Assembly: GCF_051400755.1 (NCBI RefSeq) | Contig: NZ_JBLFFL010000001.1 | Coordinates: 1,054,001-1,118,000 of the forward strand | DNA from: Parapedobacter sp051400755 | Lineage (GTDB): Bacteria; Bacteroidota; Bacteroidia; Sphingobacteriales; Sphingobacteriaceae | Direction of reading: 5' to 3' | Length of the DNA: 64,000 bases | Part shown: piece after piece, positions 45,310 to 54,300 of the stretch | Position numbering within the stretch: position 1 is the first letter of the stretch | Layout: the number at the start of each line of letters is the position of its first letter | Position numbers and translations under genes: made by a program | The notes under the pieces: generated by a model | Databases searched by the model: none | The model's input: the letters and a program-made list of their open reading frames with translations, nothing else | Told to the model about the DNA's origin: nothing

Positions 45310-47654
45310 GTGTGGGCGCCGATCTGCTGGAGGGCCACATACATCGTGTCGACAGCAGTGGATGGCAGCATCCGGGTGAGCGGTATCGGCCGGTTCAACG
45401 GGAAGGGATAGGCCGTATCGGGCGCGCTCACCTGCCGCAGGATATTCCTGTAGCTAAACTGTTCGTGCCCGCCAAAGGGACTTTGGACCGCCGCGGTGAG
45501 GGTGTTGAGTACGGATGCGGGACGGAAGCGCACGTTGTCTTTTGTCCCATCCATATTGGTGTTGACGACATTGATGCAGATAAGTCGCACCGGATAGGCG
45601 ATATCCCACTTGGTTTCGAGATGTTTCTTCAAGGCTTGGTAGATCTCCAAGGTGGTGGTAGTGCCCGAGTTTTCGTAAATGCCTCCGTCGATCAACCGGC
45701 CAGCGCCATCGAGGTAATTGTATGCATTGATGACTGGGAAAGCCTGGCTTTGGTTGACGCAGGCGACCAGCGGGATGTTGTACTGCGGGTGGTATGCCTT
45801 GAATAGGCTGTAAAGGTCGGTACCTAAGCTGAAATCTGACATATCCACGGGTGAGAATACCCCCCGCTCGCCACGCTCAACGATGGCACTATTGATAAAA
45901 AAGAGCGGTAGGGCGGTGCTGAAGGACATGGAGTCGCTCATTTGCGTCGGTTCCGTGCCGACAGCCCGGTACGGTGCCAGGTAGTCGCTTTCAAAAAACC
46001 TGCTGATGGCTTCGGCGCTTTGCGAGGGGGTGGCCTTGGCGTAGCCGCTTACCTCTTCGCGCTGGAAGTAATAGTTCCGATCCTTGGGGAATGCCTCCCC
46101 TCTTCCAAACAACCCACCGATTTCATATGCGATACCCTCGAAGCTATCGCCGATCAATACACCCCAAAACGAACTGCTCAGGTAGTTTCGGGCATAGATC
46201 GTCTTCAACCGCGGCACCACCGAGGCTGCCTGCGGCGGCACATCGAGGTAACGGTCGGCGAGGTACATGGCTGCACCGGAGGTGGAGCCAGACACCGTAG
46301 AGATGGAAAACACCTGGTCGGCAAAGCGATGTCCGGGGGCACTTTCCACGCTATCCAAATAGTTCATGGCCATAAAAAACCAAATGGCTGCCCGCGAACC
46401 GCCCCCTTGCCCGGAGATCAGGTATACGTCTAGCGTGTCGCCCGGACGTTGCACCCGGCGCTTCGCCCATTGGTCGAAATAATCCGTCAGCCTGGGCCTC
46501 GCCGCGGCCGCATACGCCTGATCAGGCGCTGCCTGATGCTTACGGATGCGGTGCGAATTGGCCGAATTGAAAAAGAATAAGAAAATCAGCGCGATGGCCA
46601 GCAGCCGCACCATGGGGCTATACCAGGCCCACACGGGCTTAGCCGGTGGTCCTCCCTCGCCGACGGCATACGCTGCGGGGTCACGGTTATAAATCCAGGT
46701 GATGTTCAGCTGGGCGGTGATAAACACATCCGCGAGGAAGAGATAAAGCGAAATCGCGATAATCAAAATGAAAATCGGCGAAAAGAAGCCGATCTCAACG
46801 GGCCATCCGCTGCTATTGCTGCATTGCAGGACCACCGCGATCACCAACATGAAGGCGAGTGCGAAGAGGTGTACATATTTGCTTGCGAAATAGGAGGTAT
46901 CGGTGCCGCGCGCGTCTACATGCTCGGCAAACTTCATATAGGCATAGCCCAGCAGGATCGCCACGGCGTTCGCGCCGATCACCAAGCCGATCAAGCCGCC
47001 ACGATTGTTGCGCAGCAACCACCCCACCACGCCGACGAACACGAGGAATAACACCACGATCGCCCCCATGGTAGCTACATACCGCATCGCCCTTGTCTTA
47101 TCGCTATACCCGCGTTCCGTGGCACCCTCCCACAGACGTTGGAAGATCATTGGCACCCGCTTGCCGCGATACCGCCAATCGATCAGCACGACGCCTCCGA
47201 CCAAGGCGACGAGGATGCCGACAGCGATGAGCGGTCTACTCGGGAAGAAGGAATACACCGTTACATACAGCAAGATCACCCAGGGAAGGCTGGCAAAATA
47301 GCGAATCGGGAATTGACCATTACCTTCCCCCACATTGCCATTATACAGGCTGACCAGCTCGCTGTATAATAGCTGGGATTTCACACGCCGCCTGACGACC
47401 ATTTTCCATAGGTCTATTGCCGATACGGGGATCACCCAATTGCTGATGGTCAACATGGAAAACGATGCCATCAGCAAGGGAATGTTCAGGTAATTGCGCC
47501 CACCGGGTTCAGCCAAACTGACGATAATATCCCTGCCCACCTGTACCTTCCATAAAATCATGGGTACCAACAGGGACAATAAAATATAGAACGCATTGCG
47601 CTTGATGGTGTTGTAGAGTTTCAGCAGCGTGCTATAAAGCCAATTCGTGTTCAT
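45300..47654 (-). CDS. Membrane-anchored patatin-like phospholipase
   Basis: Large protein of 784 residues. The N-terminal half (about 1-370) has around ten hydrophobic segments. The C-terminal half is patatin-like: oxyanion loop GQGGGSRAA (about 413-421), nucleophile elbow region TVSGSTSGAAM (Ser in a slightly unusual context), and the Asp dyad in IDGGIYENSG near 660. Substrate unknown; an acyl hydrolase of membrane lipids is the natural inference. The membrane half has no close match I recognise. Confidence 0.83.
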   Translation of the reverse strand: MNTNWLYSTLLKLYNTIKRNAFYILLSLLVPMILWKVQVGRDIIVSLAEPGGRNYLNIPLLMASFSMLTISNWVIPVSAIDLWKMVVRRRVKSQLLYSELVSLYNGNVGEGNGQFPIRYFASLPWVILLYVTVYSFFPSRPLIAVGILVALVGGVVLIDWRYRGKRVPMIFQRLWEGATERGYSDKTRAMRYVATMGAIVVLFLVFVGVVGWLLRNNRGGLIGLVIGANAVAILLGYAYMKFAEHVDARGTDTSYFASKYVHLFALAFMLVIAVVLQCSNSSGWPVEIGFFSPIFILIIAISLYLFLADVFITAQLNITWIYNRDPAAYAVGEGGPPAKPVWAWYSPMVRLLAIALIFLFFFNSANSHRIRKHQAAPDQAYAAAARPRLTDYFDQWAKRRVQRPGDTLDVYLISGQGGGSRAAIWFFMAMNYLDSVESAPGHRFADQVFSISTVSGSTSGAAMYLADRYLDVPPQAASVVPRLKTIYARNYLSSSFWGVLIGDSFEGIAYEIGGLFGRGEAFPKDRNYYFQREEVSGYAKATPSQSAEAISRFFESDYLAPYRAVGTEPTQMSDSMSFSTALPLFFINSAIVERGERGVFSPVDMSDFSLGTDLYSLFKAYHPQYNIPLVACVNQSQAFPVINAYNYLDGAGRLIDGGIYENSGTTTTLEIYQALKKHLETKWDIAYPVRLICINVVNTNMDGTKDNVRFRPASVLNTLTAAVQSPFGGHEQFSYRNILRQVSAPDTAYPFPLNRPIPLTRMLPSTAVDTMYVALQQIGAHTQK

Positions 47655-47726
47655 GTGACAGTGAAGGTCCGTGATAAATTCATCAAAACCAATACCTAAA
47701 AAGGGGTATTTTCCCGTTTGTTTATG

Positions 47727-47734
47727 TAAGTTTG
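47727..47734 (+). promoter_or_regulatory. -7 box of the VOC gene, leaderless
   Basis: TAAGTTTG ends four bases before the ATG at 47739. The -33 region is not a clear match. Confidence 0.45.
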
Positions 47735-47738
47735 TGAT

Positions 47739-48197
47739 ATGAATCGTACGACTATTGTCGGCGTGCTTATCACATTATGCATCGCCGGATCTATACGCCC
47801 CATCCGGGCGCAAGAAAAAACCCCCACACTCAATCACATGGCCGTATCCGTGTACGACCTTGAAAAGAGCACCGTCTTCTATCGCGATGTGCTGCAACTG
47901 GATACCATTCCAGAGCCCTTCCACGATGGCAAGCACACCTGGCTGCAGATCGGGCCCAATAGCCAGCTGCACCTCATCGAAGGAGCCAAAGAAATCACCG
48001 AGCACGATATTGCCACGCACCTTTGTTTCAGCGTGCCTTCCATCACCGATTTCATTGCCCGGCTCGATCAATTCAACCTACCCTATATCAACTGGCAGGG
48101 GCAAAAGCAACAGGTAACGGTCCGCGTAGACGGCGTCAAGCAGCTCTACCTGCAAGACCCCGACGGCCACTGGATCGAGATCAACGACGATTATTGA
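47739..48197 (+). CDS. Secreted VOC (glyoxalase-like) family protein
   Basis: VOC-fold protein of 152 residues with a signal peptide to about residue 24 (RPIRAQ). The family pattern is LNHMAVSVYDLEKSTVFYRD, then HLCFSV and the end YLQDPDGHWIEI, with likely metal-binding His and Glu. A periplasmic lactoylglutathione-lyase-like protein is unusual; substrate unknown. Confidence 0.88.
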   Translation: MNRTTIVGVLITLCIAGSIRPIRAQEKTPTLNHMAVSVYDLEKSTVFYRDVLQLDTIPEPFHDGKHTWLQIGPNSQLHLIEGAKEITEHDIATHLCFSVPSITDFIARLDQFNLPYINWQGQKQQVTVRVDGVKQLYLQDPDGHWIEINDDY

Positions 48198-48204
48198 GCC
48201 GCCG

Positions 48205-50013
48205 TCACTTTTCTTTAAACAGCAGTTGGCCGGTGAAGCTGAATCCTTGAGCCGATGCATCATCGAAGGTAGCGAAATTGCCGTTCAATTCCGCTACAAT
48301 AAACACTACGTCAAGGTGTTTGTTTGCCCCCCTGAGACGCATCCGCTCCAGTGGATATGAATAGTTGTCCCCATCAGCTTTCGTCAACTCCCCTTCTTTA
48401 TAGGCCTTGTAAATTTCCTGCGCCAAGGGCTTTACGTCAAACACGATCGCGCTATCCCCTTCCATGGATATACGCACCAACTTAGTCTCCTGGTCCAATT
48501 GGATGTCACACAGCAGATCGCCGACAGGGATTTCGGTGGACTCCGCCTGATAAGAACTGACGTTATAGGCGTAATCATAGCCGCCTATCGGTATGATGTG
48601 TTGATTTTCGCGGGTTACGTAGAGGTATTGCCGTGGCCTTCCTTCCGGTGACACATTCAGCAATTTGAACACCGTGTCCTTTTTTAGGCTGATGACCTCA
48701 TAGCGCGAATCGTCGGGATGCTTTTCTGTTATCTCCCTGTCAAGCGCCCCAAGATCCGCTTCCGTAAAGTGCTGTAGCGATGGCAATCCATGGGCATCCA
48801 CCAAATAAGTGACGATATTTCCCTGTCGTTGGGAGGTTTCTCCCTTTCCAGCGTTGAATAAATTGGCGAGATGTGCCTGTTGGGATCTCCGGGAGACGCT
48901 GGCAGCGCTTTGCGGACCGAAGGTACTCAGGAGCGCCAGCACAAAGAGGCTTACGGGGATGAGCTTAATATTGTCCTTCCGGAAGGCGAGAAAATACACG
49001 CTGATGCCGGCAAGCCACATCCCTAAGACGACCAAAATGTAGCGCTCTTCCGTAAATCCGTAATCGGCAACCCGCTTGTAAATGGCCAGCCCCAGCAAAA
49101 TGACCAGCGGGATCAGGGTAAGATAGAAAAAACGGGAAAACAACTGTACCCACCGGTTGCCCTCCTCGTCCTTAATGGGCCACACCAACAGCAGCGATAG
49201 GATGCCGAATACCGCGTAGCCTGATATCAGCGTGGCCACGAGGCCCTTGGGCAGCTGCCATTCGGCGAGGATCTTGATTTCATAGACCAGCAAGATGCCC
49301 AAGTAAACGGTCATCAGCGGCACGAGCACATATTGCGTGAATATCTTGAGCTCTTTGGGATAAGGCGCCTCCAGCGGGACGGTGTCGGCTATGCGGGGCA
49401 CTCCGGCGAGGAAAAACAGCGTGTTGAAGCCGATGGCGATCAGGGCGAAAAGCTGTCCGTAGATCTGCGAGGAAAAATCCAGGTTGAACAATTCTTCCAC
49501 ACCTAAGATGGCCACCGCTAAGCCGGCAAACAGCGTGGCAGAATAAAGCGCTGCCGTGAAGAAACGCAGGAAAAGAGTCTTATTGAAATGCCAAAACCCG
49601 ATGCTTCCCTCCCTTCCCTCCCGATTGATAAACGGTGCAAACGCAACCAGTTGGTGGAAGGCAAAAGCAAACAGGCTAAGCCGAACGACATCCGTGCGGT
49701 GGCTGGCCGGGTCGAGCACCATGTACAGCAACGTGCATACGCCCGCCACCCCTAATCGCAACGCCCATTTGCGTGCAGCCGTGTATCTCCTGGACTCCGC
49801 GAATAAATCTGCCGAGAGACTCAAGGTCAGCAGCAGGTTGCAAACGGCCAGCAGTAGCCACAGGTCGGCTTCCCCGGTTTGACTGATCGTGGGCTCATCC
49901 AGCAGAAAGCAGCACAATGCCGTGGCGAACACCACCGTGATAAACAGGGTCGGAAATCGCTTGAATACGGCTAACGCATTCGTCGAGAGGCTGGCAAGAG
50001 ACGGCAATTTCAT
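48205..50013 (-). CDS. DUF4153 multi-spanning membrane protein
   Basis: Membrane protein of 602 residues: about twelve hydrophobic segments in the first 370 residues, then a soluble C-terminal domain with alternating strands. Matches the DUF4153 pattern as I recall it. Function is unknown. Lies between the VOC gene and the sigma-factor operon, divergent from the latter. Confidence 0.78.
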   Translation of the reverse strand: MKLPSLASLSTNALAVFKRFPTLFITVVFATALCCFLLDEPTISQTGEADLWLLLAVCNLLLTLSLSADLFAESRRYTAARKWALRLGVAGVCTLLYMVLDPASHRTDVVRLSLFAFAFHQLVAFAPFINREGREGSIGFWHFNKTLFLRFFTAALYSATLFAGLAVAILGVEELFNLDFSSQIYGQLFALIAIGFNTLFFLAGVPRIADTVPLEAPYPKELKIFTQYVLVPLMTVYLGILLVYEIKILAEWQLPKGLVATLISGYAVFGILSLLLVWPIKDEEGNRWVQLFSRFFYLTLIPLVILLGLAIYKRVADYGFTEERYILVVLGMWLAGISVYFLAFRKDNIKLIPVSLFVLALLSTFGPQSAASVSRRSQQAHLANLFNAGKGETSQRQGNIVTYLVDAHGLPSLQHFTEADLGALDREITEKHPDDSRYEVISLKKDTVFKLLNVSPEGRPRQYLYVTRENQHIIPIGGYDYAYNVSSYQAESTEIPVGDLLCDIQLDQETKLVRISMEGDSAIVFDVKPLAQEIYKAYKEGELTKADGDNYSYPLERMRLRGANKHLDVVFIVAELNGNFATFDDASAQGFSFTGQLLFKEK

Positions 50014-50150
50014 AGGTGCATGAGCGATTTATCTGGTTACAAAAGTGAAAGATAGACAAAAGCCGTTAATCTTTTTAATTTGACCGTTGTTTTGCATGCA
50101 ACATTTTCCCTGGATCGACGACTAAACAATGGATCACAGTAGATAGACAC

Positions 50151-50708
50151 TTGCAGCCTACAGAGAAGAAAGATGAAATCGAATTGATTGCCTTGTGCCG
50201 CTCGGGGCATGATGTTGGGTTCACAGGATTGTACAACAAGTACGCCAGGCCTGTTTACAACTCCATCTGTCGCATCATTTCGCATACGGCCGAGGCGGAA
50301 GATATCTTGCAGGAGTCATTTTATCACGCTTTTGCCGATATCCACCGGCTACAACAAGCAACGAGCTTCGGCGCTTGGGTAAACCGCATTGCACTCAACC
50401 GTTCCATCACGCACCTGCGAAAAAGGAAGATCCTGTTCTCAGATGCCGGAGAAATGGACATTGCCGAGGAGGACGGTTACGACCACGAACAGGACGAACT
50501 GTTTGATTGCAAGGTAGAAGATGTGCGGAATGCCATTGAGCAGCTGCCTCCTGGATATAAGACCATCTTGAGCCTGTATGTGTTTGAGGGCCTACCCCAG
50601 GAGGAAATCGGCAGGATGCTGGGCATATCCCACACCACGGTACGGTCGCAATACCACCGCGCCAAGAAGAAAGTAATTCAATCATTGAAAGATAAGACCT
50701 TGTCATGA
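50151..50708 (+). CDS. Sigma-70 family RNA polymerase sigma factor (ECF type)
   Basis: Group-4 (ECF) sigma factor of 185 residues: region 2 (ARPVYNSICRIISHTAEAED, then ILQESFYHAF), region 4 (LPPGYKTILSLYVFEGLPQE followed by EIGRMLGISHTTVRSQ). No ATG lies in frame upstream (a TAG blocks the ATG at 50130), so the start is a TTG at 50151. Its stop overlaps the next ATG (ATGA), tying it to the HEAT protein gene. Confidence 0.92.
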   Translation: MQPTEKKDEIELIALCRSGHDVGFTGLYNKYARPVYNSICRIISHTAEAEDILQESFYHAFADIHRLQQATSFGAWVNRIALNRSITHLRKRKILFSDAGEMDIAEEDGYDHEQDELFDCKVEDVRNAIEQLPPGYKTILSLYVFEGLPQEEIGRMLGISHTTVRSQYHRAKKKVIQSLKDKTLS

Positions 50709-51517
50709 GTGACCCGATAAAGAAATTTGTGCAGCAACACCGGGAGGCGTTTGACCACCTGGAGCCTGCTCCGGCTGTACTGGAGCGCCTGCGAGCGCAG
50801 CTCAAGCCCACACCCGTCGTCAAAGGGAGCTTTTTTCAACGGCACCGCAGGGCCAGCTGGCTCGTTGCCGCTTCCCTCCTGCTGGGGTCGGTTTGCACGT
50901 ATCTGTGGCTCGATTGGCGCAACACGCCGCTCGGCGATAACCCCTTTGTGGCCCAGCAGTCTGCATCACCTGCCGCTGCTACATCCGCCGATGTACCCTT
51001 AGCGGACACTCCCGCTACAAACACCGCGCATGAGCAGCCGCTCGAAAAGCTGCCAGCGATCTCGGGTAAACGGCCCAAGCAGGAAAAACGCGGCTCCGTC
51101 ACGGCGGCAAAGCCACGCGAGATACGCCCTACACTGGCTACCCGACTGGCCGACAGTATATCCGCAAGCATACGCCTGGCCGCAATCTTAGAAATCGAGG
51201 AGTCCGGCCGCATGGATGAGCGGCTCGCTGCGATGCTCGCGCAGACCATGAATGAAGATGGGAATACCAACGTCCGCTTGGCGGCGCTGGATGTGCTTAG
51301 CCAGCATACGCAGCAACCCCATGTAGTCGAGGTGTTTGCAGAGTCATTGGCGACACAAGACGATCCATTGGTACAGCTAGGCCTGATTAAGGTGGCCGGC
51401 AGCATAGACCACCAGACCATCGAGGAATCCCTCTTTGCACTGACCCGTGACCCATATACATTCACTGCGGTCAAAGAAGAAGCCTATGCGGTATTACTGA
51501 AACAAAACAAGCTCTAA
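50705..51517 (+). CDS. Membrane-anchored HEAT-repeat protein, candidate anti-sigma factor
   Basis: Protein of 270 residues: a charged N-terminus (about 1-45), one transmembrane segment (SWLVAASLLLGSVCTYLWL), a low-complexity Ala/Pro/Thr linker and a C-terminal HEAT-like region (about 150-270, ASIRLAAILEIEESGR and VRLAALDVLSQH). The topology and the four-base overlap with the ECF sigma gene suggest an anti-sigma factor. No zinc-binding anti-sigma motif is seen, so this rests on context. Confidence 0.75.
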   Translation: MSDPIKKFVQQHREAFDHLEPAPAVLERLRAQLKPTPVVKGSFFQRHRRASWLVAASLLLGSVCTYLWLDWRNTPLGDNPFVAQQSASPAAATSADVPLADTPATNTAHEQPLEKLPAISGKRPKQEKRGSVTAAKPREIRPTLATRLADSISASIRLAAILEIEESGRMDERLAAMLAQTMNEDGNTNVRLAALDVLSQHTQQPHVVEVFAESLATQDDPLVQLGLIKVAGSIDHQTIEESLFALTRDPYTFTAVKEEAYAVLLKQNKL

Positions 51518-51565
51518 ACAGCCATTTAACCCAAATAGAACAATAACCCTTAAAAGCAGAATCAC

Positions 51566-52492
51566 ATGAAAAAGCAGATCATCACCTTAGCAATTCTTCT
51601 TTCCCTATGCAGTGTCGCATGGGCGCAGAAGGAATACAAAGTGGCCCGTAGTACGGGAAAGCTCATCCTCAATCTCCCGGGAGCTGTCATCGAAGGCTAT
51701 GACGGTAATGAAATCATCTTCTCCAGCCGAAGCGCTCAAGAAGAGGAGGATCCGCGCGCCAAAGGCCTCCAGGCGCTCAGCAGCTCCGGCCTGAAAGACA
51801 ACACCGGCTTAGGCATCAGCGTAATGGAAAGCGAAGAGGGTGTACAGGTAAATCCTGTAGGCAACACTGGCCGTTATGATGTACTCACCATCCGCGTACC
51901 CCAGCAGCTATCGGTTGCCTTCACCAACGACAATACCATGTTTGCCGACACCGTGAAGATCAAAAACATGAAGGGAGAGATCGAAGTATCCAGCACATCC
52001 AACATGATTTCATTGGTGGGCAATAGCGGCCCGATGAACATCAAGACCGTCCGCGGAAGTGTTGATGCTGCTTTCGAAAGCGACATCAAGGGGCCGGTAT
52101 CCATCGTTTCGGTCTATGGCCATGTGGATGTGTCTCTGCCCACGGCGACCAAAGCCAACGTCTCCTTGGGTACGTTCTATGGCAAACTCTATGCAGCAGA
52201 TGCATTCAACTTAGTGATCAAGCCCACAACGAAAGCAGACACCATCGAAGAAATCCCTAAGGCCGCGAACACGATTGCGATATCGCGGGCAGGCAACGTT
52301 AACTCATCGGTAAACCGTGTGGTCGAGCGCCCCATCCCTCCCGCTCTCCTGGGCGCATTGGAATCGGTCACGGTTACCGGGTTTACATACCACGGAGGGG
52401 AGCCTGAAAACCTGGAGGGCACGATGAATGGCGGCGGTATCAACCTGATACTCAAATCCACCCATAAAAATGTCTATCTACGCACCAACTAA
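51566..52492 (+). CDS. Secreted DUF4097-like beta-helix protein
   Basis: Exported protein of 308 residues with a signal peptide (ending AWAQ) and a repetitive beta-strand body like DUF4097 adhesin-type proteins (NMKGEIEVSSTSNMISLVG). It begins about 50 bases after the HEAT gene and ends in a long palindromic terminator. With the sigma and HEAT genes it forms a likely three-gene envelope-stress type operon (inference). Confidence 0.78.
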   Translation: MKKQIITLAILLSLCSVAWAQKEYKVARSTGKLILNLPGAVIEGYDGNEIIFSSRSAQEEEDPRAKGLQALSSSGLKDNTGLGISVMESEEGVQVNPVGNTGRYDVLTIRVPQQLSVAFTNDNTMFADTVKIKNMKGEIEVSSTSNMISLVGNSGPMNIKTVRGSVDAAFESDIKGPVSIVSVYGHVDVSLPTATKANVSLGTFYGKLYAADAFNLVIKPTTKADTIEEIPKAANTIAISRAGNVNSSVNRVVERPIPPALLGALESVTVTGFTYHGGEPENLEGTMNGGGINLILKSTHKNVYLRTN

Positions 52493-52526
52493 AAAAAGGC
52501 GCCTAATGGCGCCTTTTTTTAGTTGG
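52485..52526. terminator. Perfect 19-bp palindromic bidirectional terminator
   Basis: CCAACTAAAAAAAGGCGCC (52485-52503) pairs fully with GGCGCCTTTTTTTAGTTGG (52508-52526), loop TAAT. It is used by the DUF4097-like gene and by the minus-strand gene that ends at 52543. The DUF4097-like stop codon lies within the arm. Confidence 0.9.
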
Positions 52527-52542
52527 CTGAAGTTACGCCGCC

Positions 52543-53136
52543 TTAGCGCACAGCGATGACCCGTTGTTCATCACCCGCTGCTAAATGTTCGGCCCGATCG
52601 ATCGATTGGGTGATATACGCTTCCACCTCTTGCACAAGCGGCAGTAGTTCGGCATTTACGAGTTCGGCATTCTTCCGCTTTGCCTTCATAAACTTCTTTG
52701 CTTCTTTTTTCATTGCCGTTTTCAACTGCGCCTGCAATGATGCGATCCGCTCGGCTTCATAAGCGTCTCGCTCGACATGCGCCAGCGCATACCTCGCCTC
52801 GATGTCGGCAATAGCCCTTTTGCTTTCGTCCACACGGATGCCTTTGTCAATATCCTGTTGGTATACGCCGGCGAAGAAAGCCCTGTCGCGGTCCAACTCA
52901 GCATGACTACCCCTGCTATTGCGGATTCGCTCCGCCGCACTGGCATACTGGTTCCACAATACTGCTACGTTACGCTGGTGAAATGCCATTTGCGATTTGA
53001 AGGCGTCGACACGCTCACCTGTTTCAGATCGTTCGATCATTCCGATGCGATCTAGGCGTGGCGTGGCAACTTGGTTTGCCCAGGCGTTTCCGGCTGTGGC
53101 TACTGCGATAAGTGTACTTAATACGAACGTTTTCAT
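52543..53136 (-). CDS. Secreted helical hypothetical protein
   Basis: Not recognised. The 197-residue product has a signal peptide (ending AWANQ), then a charged helical body (KKEAKKFMKAKRKNAELVNA) with coiled-coil character. No cysteines in the mature part, so no lipoprotein signal. It lies downstream of a region with tandem palindromes (53322-53359), 186 bases from its ATG. Confidence 0.65.
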   Translation of the reverse strand: MKTFVLSTLIAVATAGNAWANQVATPRLDRIGMIERSETGERVDAFKSQMAFHQRNVAVLWNQYASAAERIRNSRGSHAELDRDRAFFAGVYQQDIDKGIRVDESKRAIADIEARYALAHVERDAYEAERIASLQAQLKTAMKKEAKKFMKAKRKNAELVNAELLPLVQEVEAYITQSIDRAEHLAAGDEQRVIAVR

Positions 53137-53321
53137 GATGTTTTAATTTTTTTAATGTTTATTCTCTCGTTTTTTTTTCTGTTGTTTTCGGCGGCTCCCC
53201 GTCATGCAGGCGTCCCAGCACTCGGCTAGCTGCCACTAGTTATGCCAATGCATTACATTTCCATACCAAAATCACAACAAACTGTAATTCAACAAGATAA
53301 AAACATCATGAAACTCAGCAC

Positions 53322-53359
53322 TGTTCGATAGCGAACATTTGGGTGTTCGCAACCGAACA
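53322..53359. promoter_or_regulatory. Two tandem 16-bp palindromes (TGTTCGn4CGAACA)
   Basis: TGTTCGATAGCGAACA (53322-53337) and TGTTCGCAACCGAACA (53344-53359) share the form TGTTCG-N4-CGAACA. Their centres are 22 bases apart, two helical turns, so a dimeric regulator could bind both on the same face. They lie about 63 bases before the DMT exporter start and 186 before the divergent hypothetical gene. Confidence 0.75.
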
Positions 53360-53421
53360 AAAATGAACTAAAAAATTCCTACAGTGGCCGCGATTGCCGA
53401 TATTCGCTCAAAATATTATCC

Positions 53422-54300
53422 TTGTATCCGGCATATCAAAAATGGCTGTTGTTGGGGTTCCTTACCTTGACATGGGGCAGTTCCTTTATTCTTATCAAGC
53501 AGGGTCTTAGCGTATACACGCCGATGCAGGTCGGCGCGTTGCGCTTATGTGTGGCAGGGCTGGTGCTGGTCGTATTCGGCGTTCAAAACTTCAAGCACAT
53601 CCCACGGAAACTTATGCCCTGGGTAATCGCCGGCGGTGGGATGGGCAATTTCATCCCCATGTTTTTATTTCCGTTGGCGCAGCAACAGGTGAGCAGTGCC
53701 ATGGCGGGTATTTTGGACTCGCTGGTGCCCATCTTCATCCTGCTTTTTGGTTACCTGTTTTTTGGCATCAAGAGTCGGCTGGCCCAGGTCATCGGCGCGG
53801 TCATCGGATTCACCGGCGCCGCCATTCTCATGGGCGACGATGGCAACGGTGGCCGTACCGATGTGTTCCACGCCTTTCTCATCGTGCTGGCCACTGCCTT
53901 TTATGGCATGAACGGACTCATTATCAGCAGGTATTTATCCGGTATTCCGTCCTTCAAGCTGTCTTCTGTGGTTTTCACGATCTGGTTTGGACCCGCATTG
54001 ATCATCCTCGGCTTTTCGGGTTTTTTCGCTGCCTTTGAAGGCACACCTGCGCAATGGCAGGGCTTGGGCTATGTAACCATCCTCGGATTGGTGGGTACCG
54101 CGCTGGCCATGATACTCTTTTATCGCTTGCTGCAGCTCACTTCCGCCATCTTTGCCTCCATGGTCACCTACCTGATGCCCATCGTGGCCGTGATGTGGGG
54201 GCTGTTCGACGGGGAACGGCTCACGTGGATTCACGCGGCTGGCGGGGTACTCATTCTCTTGGGGGTTTACCTGATCCAGCGGAAACCTTCGGAGTCCTGA
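53422..54300 (+). CDS. EamA/DMT family exporter
   Basis: Ten-helix drug/metabolite transporter of 292 residues with two EamA halves: TLTWGSSFILIKQGLSVYTP in the first, then GLVGTALAMILFYRLLQLT in the second. Substrate unknown; relatives export amino acids or nucleotides. The start is TTG at 53422; no in-frame ATG is near. Its 3' end overlaps the NYN gene on the other strand by 50 bases. Confidence 0.88.
   Translation: MYPAYQKWLLLGFLTLTWGSSFILIKQGLSVYTPMQVGALRLCVAGLVLVVFGVQNFKHIPRKLMPWVIAGGGMGNFIPMFLFPLAQQQVSSAMAGILDSLVPIFILLFGYLFFGIKSRLAQVIGAVIGFTGAAILMGDDGNGGRTDVFHAFLIVLATAFYGMNGLIISRYLSGIPSFKLSSVVFTIWFGPALIILGFSGFFAAFEGTPAQWQGLGYVTILGLVGTALAMILFYRLLQLTSAIFASMVTYLMPIVAVMWGLFDGERLTWIHAAGGVLILLGVYLIQRKPSES

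Noticed and set aside
50130..50150. ATG at 50130 as the sigma-factor start
   Set aside because: The frame meets a TAG after five codons, so TTG at 50151 is used.
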